Below, in pieces: positions 61,601-64,000 of a DNA stretch of 64,000 nucleotides. How positions within the stretch are numbered: position 1 is the stretch's first letter; each line of letters opens with the position of its first letter. The notes under the pieces were generated by a model. The model did not search any database, had not been told where the DNA came from, and was given only the letters and a program-made list of their open reading frames with translations. The stretch is taken from NCBI RefSeq assembly GCF_000006565.2, contig NC_031475.1, positions 3,683,189 to 3,747,188 on the forward strand, read 5' to 3'. The position numbers were made by a program, and so were the translations under genes. The DNA is from Toxoplasma gondii ME49. Its lineage: Eukaryota > Apicomplexa > Conoidasida > Eucoccidiorida > Sarcocystidae.

Positions 61601-64000
61601 TTGCAAGGCAGGGGTGTCAACTCTGTTCTGGGAGAAAACCGGACGCCATATCGGAAGGCGGCAGCGGTGTGCTGAAAAGCAAGAAGACAGAGGAACAGCC
61701 GTGGATGCTCCTGGATGTCTGAGGAGAACCACCTACTGATCTAAACTACTGTCTTCACAGAACGACGGGAATGTTGCTGATGAGCCCAAAGTTCAGCCTG
61801 AGTTCTCAGTCATTCATCCCTGAGAGAATCGCTTGTGACTACGGTGGCGTGGCCAGGAGCGGCCTTGAGCTTCCTAGCACCTCATTTACATATTTATATC
61901 GTGCCTCAATGGTCCATCTTGGAGTGCTATGCAGTGTTAAAAGACTCTGAGCACGGTGACAAGACATGAGAGACAGATCAAAGGAAAACGAACTCAAAAC
62001 CGGAGAGAAGGACAGTTGATAGGAACACGGAATGGATTCTGTCTTGCTCCGGGAGCACGCGGGTGCGCTTAAGTCACCACTTACATTTTTACCTTCCTCG
62101 CCTGAAGTCGTCTTACACTTCAATTATTCTGCTGTGGTTCTCTGCGCCTTTCGCTTTCTGCCAGACTCCCAACATCTGCCGCTTGGTATGAACGTGTAAT
62201 AGCTCGGCTCTGTCCGTGATGTTGGTGCTGGAAGGCAACTAAAAAAGTGGCATGGAAAAGCTCTAGGACTGAGTTCCTTACAACTCATCCTTGACAGGCG
62301 GTTGGAGGCTATCATCAGATTGTGACCTCCGTCCCAGCTGGACAACTGATGTCAGCGAACCGTTATGTAAAATAGGAGTTTAGTTCAACATTTTTGGTAG
62401 GCAATGCTGCGATGACAGTAGACAGACGGAGCGATAGTGTTACGACTACACCAGCATGCCTTGGTGCTTCATTTATTGTTGTTGCCATCCCTGAGGAAGA
62501 CAGCACATGAATCTGTAGTTGCGGATACCTCATATAATCAGGTCGATACATACGCACATAGTATGTGTAGTGCGGTATTGCACGCAGAGGTATTTCGTTC
62601 TTCCGTTTCATGAACTGCCCCTGGTATGCGTGGCCTTTATAAGCGTCGTCTCATCAGACGCGCACTCATCCGAGTTGGCAACGCATTCATAATTGGGACA
62701 TGCGTCATTACGGGGAATGTTTAGGCTTTGCCAGGGGTGCAAAGGTCACAATGAATAATGCCTTTCAGAAAACCTAGTACAAGCGTACCTCTCTTTTCGT
62801 GAGACTGGTGTGTGTGTCTTTGAAGCATCCGTCACTGGAACAAGGCGAGAATTCGACATTACAAGCGGAAGCCTTGCACCCAGCAGTCGGCCCCGCCTGG
62901 GACTCCTTCGGCGTTAGGCCTTTGGCAATAAAGGTGCTGGCAAACCGCGTCATCGCCGGTGCTAGTATTCAAACTGAGGTGCACGAAGTCAGGCCACCGC
63001 GATCTACTGCGTCACAATATTCATCTCGGTTGTATGAGGAACGCAACGACTTACCCACGCCATATTAGCGGTCGTTATCATGAATATCGCGATGATAGGA
63101 TTCTTGCTTCACATGTGCTCACATGTTGTTCATGTCTTTTTTCTGTTCGGCTGCATCCACATGCCGCTTCAGAAAATTTACAATAGCAATTGTTCCCTCC
63201 TACGCCACCAGTCCCCGACCTCAGCGTTCACGAAGACCCTGAGGAACTCCTGGTGGTCGGCCCCTGCCACGGCAAGCCTGACTGTGATCTAGTGTATTCA
63301 GCAGCACGCGATGCATGAGTCCGCATGACGGCAGTGACTGAACCGAATGCAAAATAGCACACAGTTTCGTGTTGCACAAAACCCATTACATACCAGGTGT
63401 CGGCCGCAGTGACATCTGCCGGCTGCGTGTTCTGTATGATTCTTCCTTTTTCTTCGTTTTCCCATCACGGAGGAGTCCGCCCTTTGTTGAGTGAAAATAT
63501 CAAGAGCGTACCCCTCTTCTCTTCTCTTCCTGGTTTCTCGAGGTGAGTGCGACGACGACGATGTTCTGGCAGATTGCGTCACCTCTGACCACGGCAAAAT
63601 TTAAGCTTGGCTGCGTAGGACGATAAGTAGAAGCACGTCGTTGCGTTCGTCGCGTAAGGTGCGAAATTGTTGCAAGCTTGAAGTCCCACTCCTTTCTTTC
63701 TAGCACAGTGTCCACGTTCTGCCAGGTCTCACTTGACGACACTCCGAATGTTTTTGCCCAGCGCAACAAACGCACAATAGTGAGTGTTTTGTTGCTGCCG
63801 CGTACAAAGTAAAAGTGTACTGACAGTCAGTATCGTTACATGCCGATGTACGTCCAAGATCTTACGTTGCGTTCATCCTATTTTGTGGTTCGTTTTTATC
63901 CAGCCTCCTCCGGAACCGTTCAACCGCCCCATCCATTTTCTTAGGACGGCGCTGCCATGCCTGATACGACTGCAGGTCTCCAGTCAGGAACCTCCGGAGG
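58697..64000. other. 5.3-kb region without a supported gene; possible gene start at the right edge
   Basis: No phase 1 exon with the LLD motif and no helical terminal exon was found here. Frames such as 60662-61078 (Lys-rich, plus) and 62799-63068 (plus) lack support. At the extreme right, an ATG at 63957 opens MPDTTAGLQSGTSGG and is still open at the window end. A splice-like ttttcttag precedes it, so it could be a first or an internal exon of a gene continuing to the right. Confidence 0.5.

Noticed and set aside
63185..63323. Pro- and acid-rich frame (PPTPPVPDLSVHEDPEELL) that looks like the upstream LLD exons
   Set aside because: Composition is suggestive, but the available acceptor gives phase 0 rather than phase 1 and no good donor follows.
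1..64000. CRISPR arrays, bacterial operons, insertion sequences
   Set aside because: None seen; the spliced genes, repeats and protein types are those of an apicomplexan nucleus.

Overview
The window is nuclear DNA from an apicomplexan of the Toxoplasma group (Toxoplasma gondii, or a close relative such as Hammondia or Neospora). Base composition is near 50% GC and genes are cut by many introns with GT(A/G)AG-type donors. Long TA tracts lie in introns, and some proteins carry S/P/R-rich insertions inside conserved domains. One protein looks apicoplast-targeted and one looks like a secreted, export-type protein. The species was not resolved. Exon borders below were worked out by hand from splice consensus, reading phase and protein-family alignment; no transcript data were available.

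Left part (1-34 kb). Three conserved genes lie on the minus strand. A ribosome recycling factor with a signal plus transit-like leader (147-3248) runs off the left edge. Mannose-1-phosphate guanylyltransferase (11154-15865) resolves completely into 8 exons and 439 aa, with a likely GC-AG first intron. A very large polytopic cyclic-nucleotide phosphodiesterase (21098-33972) resolves into 14 phase-consistent exons and about 2,393 aa. A lone single-exon plus-strand gene (6576-7691) encodes an unrecognised two-hydrophobic-segment protein with a coiled coil.

Middle part (34-43.6 kb). No gene could be supported. This stretch contains an AT-rich island at about 38.7-39.65 kb with a 157-codon ORF of unknown origin.

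Right part (43.6-64 kb). The plus strand carries what looks like a lineage-specific system. One gene (43673-50621) has a signal anchor, an RRLAD motif resembling the ASP5/TEXEL site, and a helical C-terminal exon. Downstream is a run of ten or more short exons (52307-58696), every one of symmetrical phase 1-1. Many repeat a hydrophobic/acidic LLDxLL-like motif. Two of these exons, with their introns, sit inside a nearly perfect 1,123-bp tandem duplication (55365-57975; two full copies and a third partial one). Because all exons share the same phase, duplicating them keeps the reading frame, so the locus looks built for exon-number variation. Whether this run belongs to the first gene by alternative 3' ends or to a second family member is open.

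The conserved genes are functionally unrelated to one another (apicoplast translation, GDP-mannose supply, cyclic-nucleotide signalling), as expected for eukaryotic gene order. The right-hand locus is the most likely place for undescribed biology.
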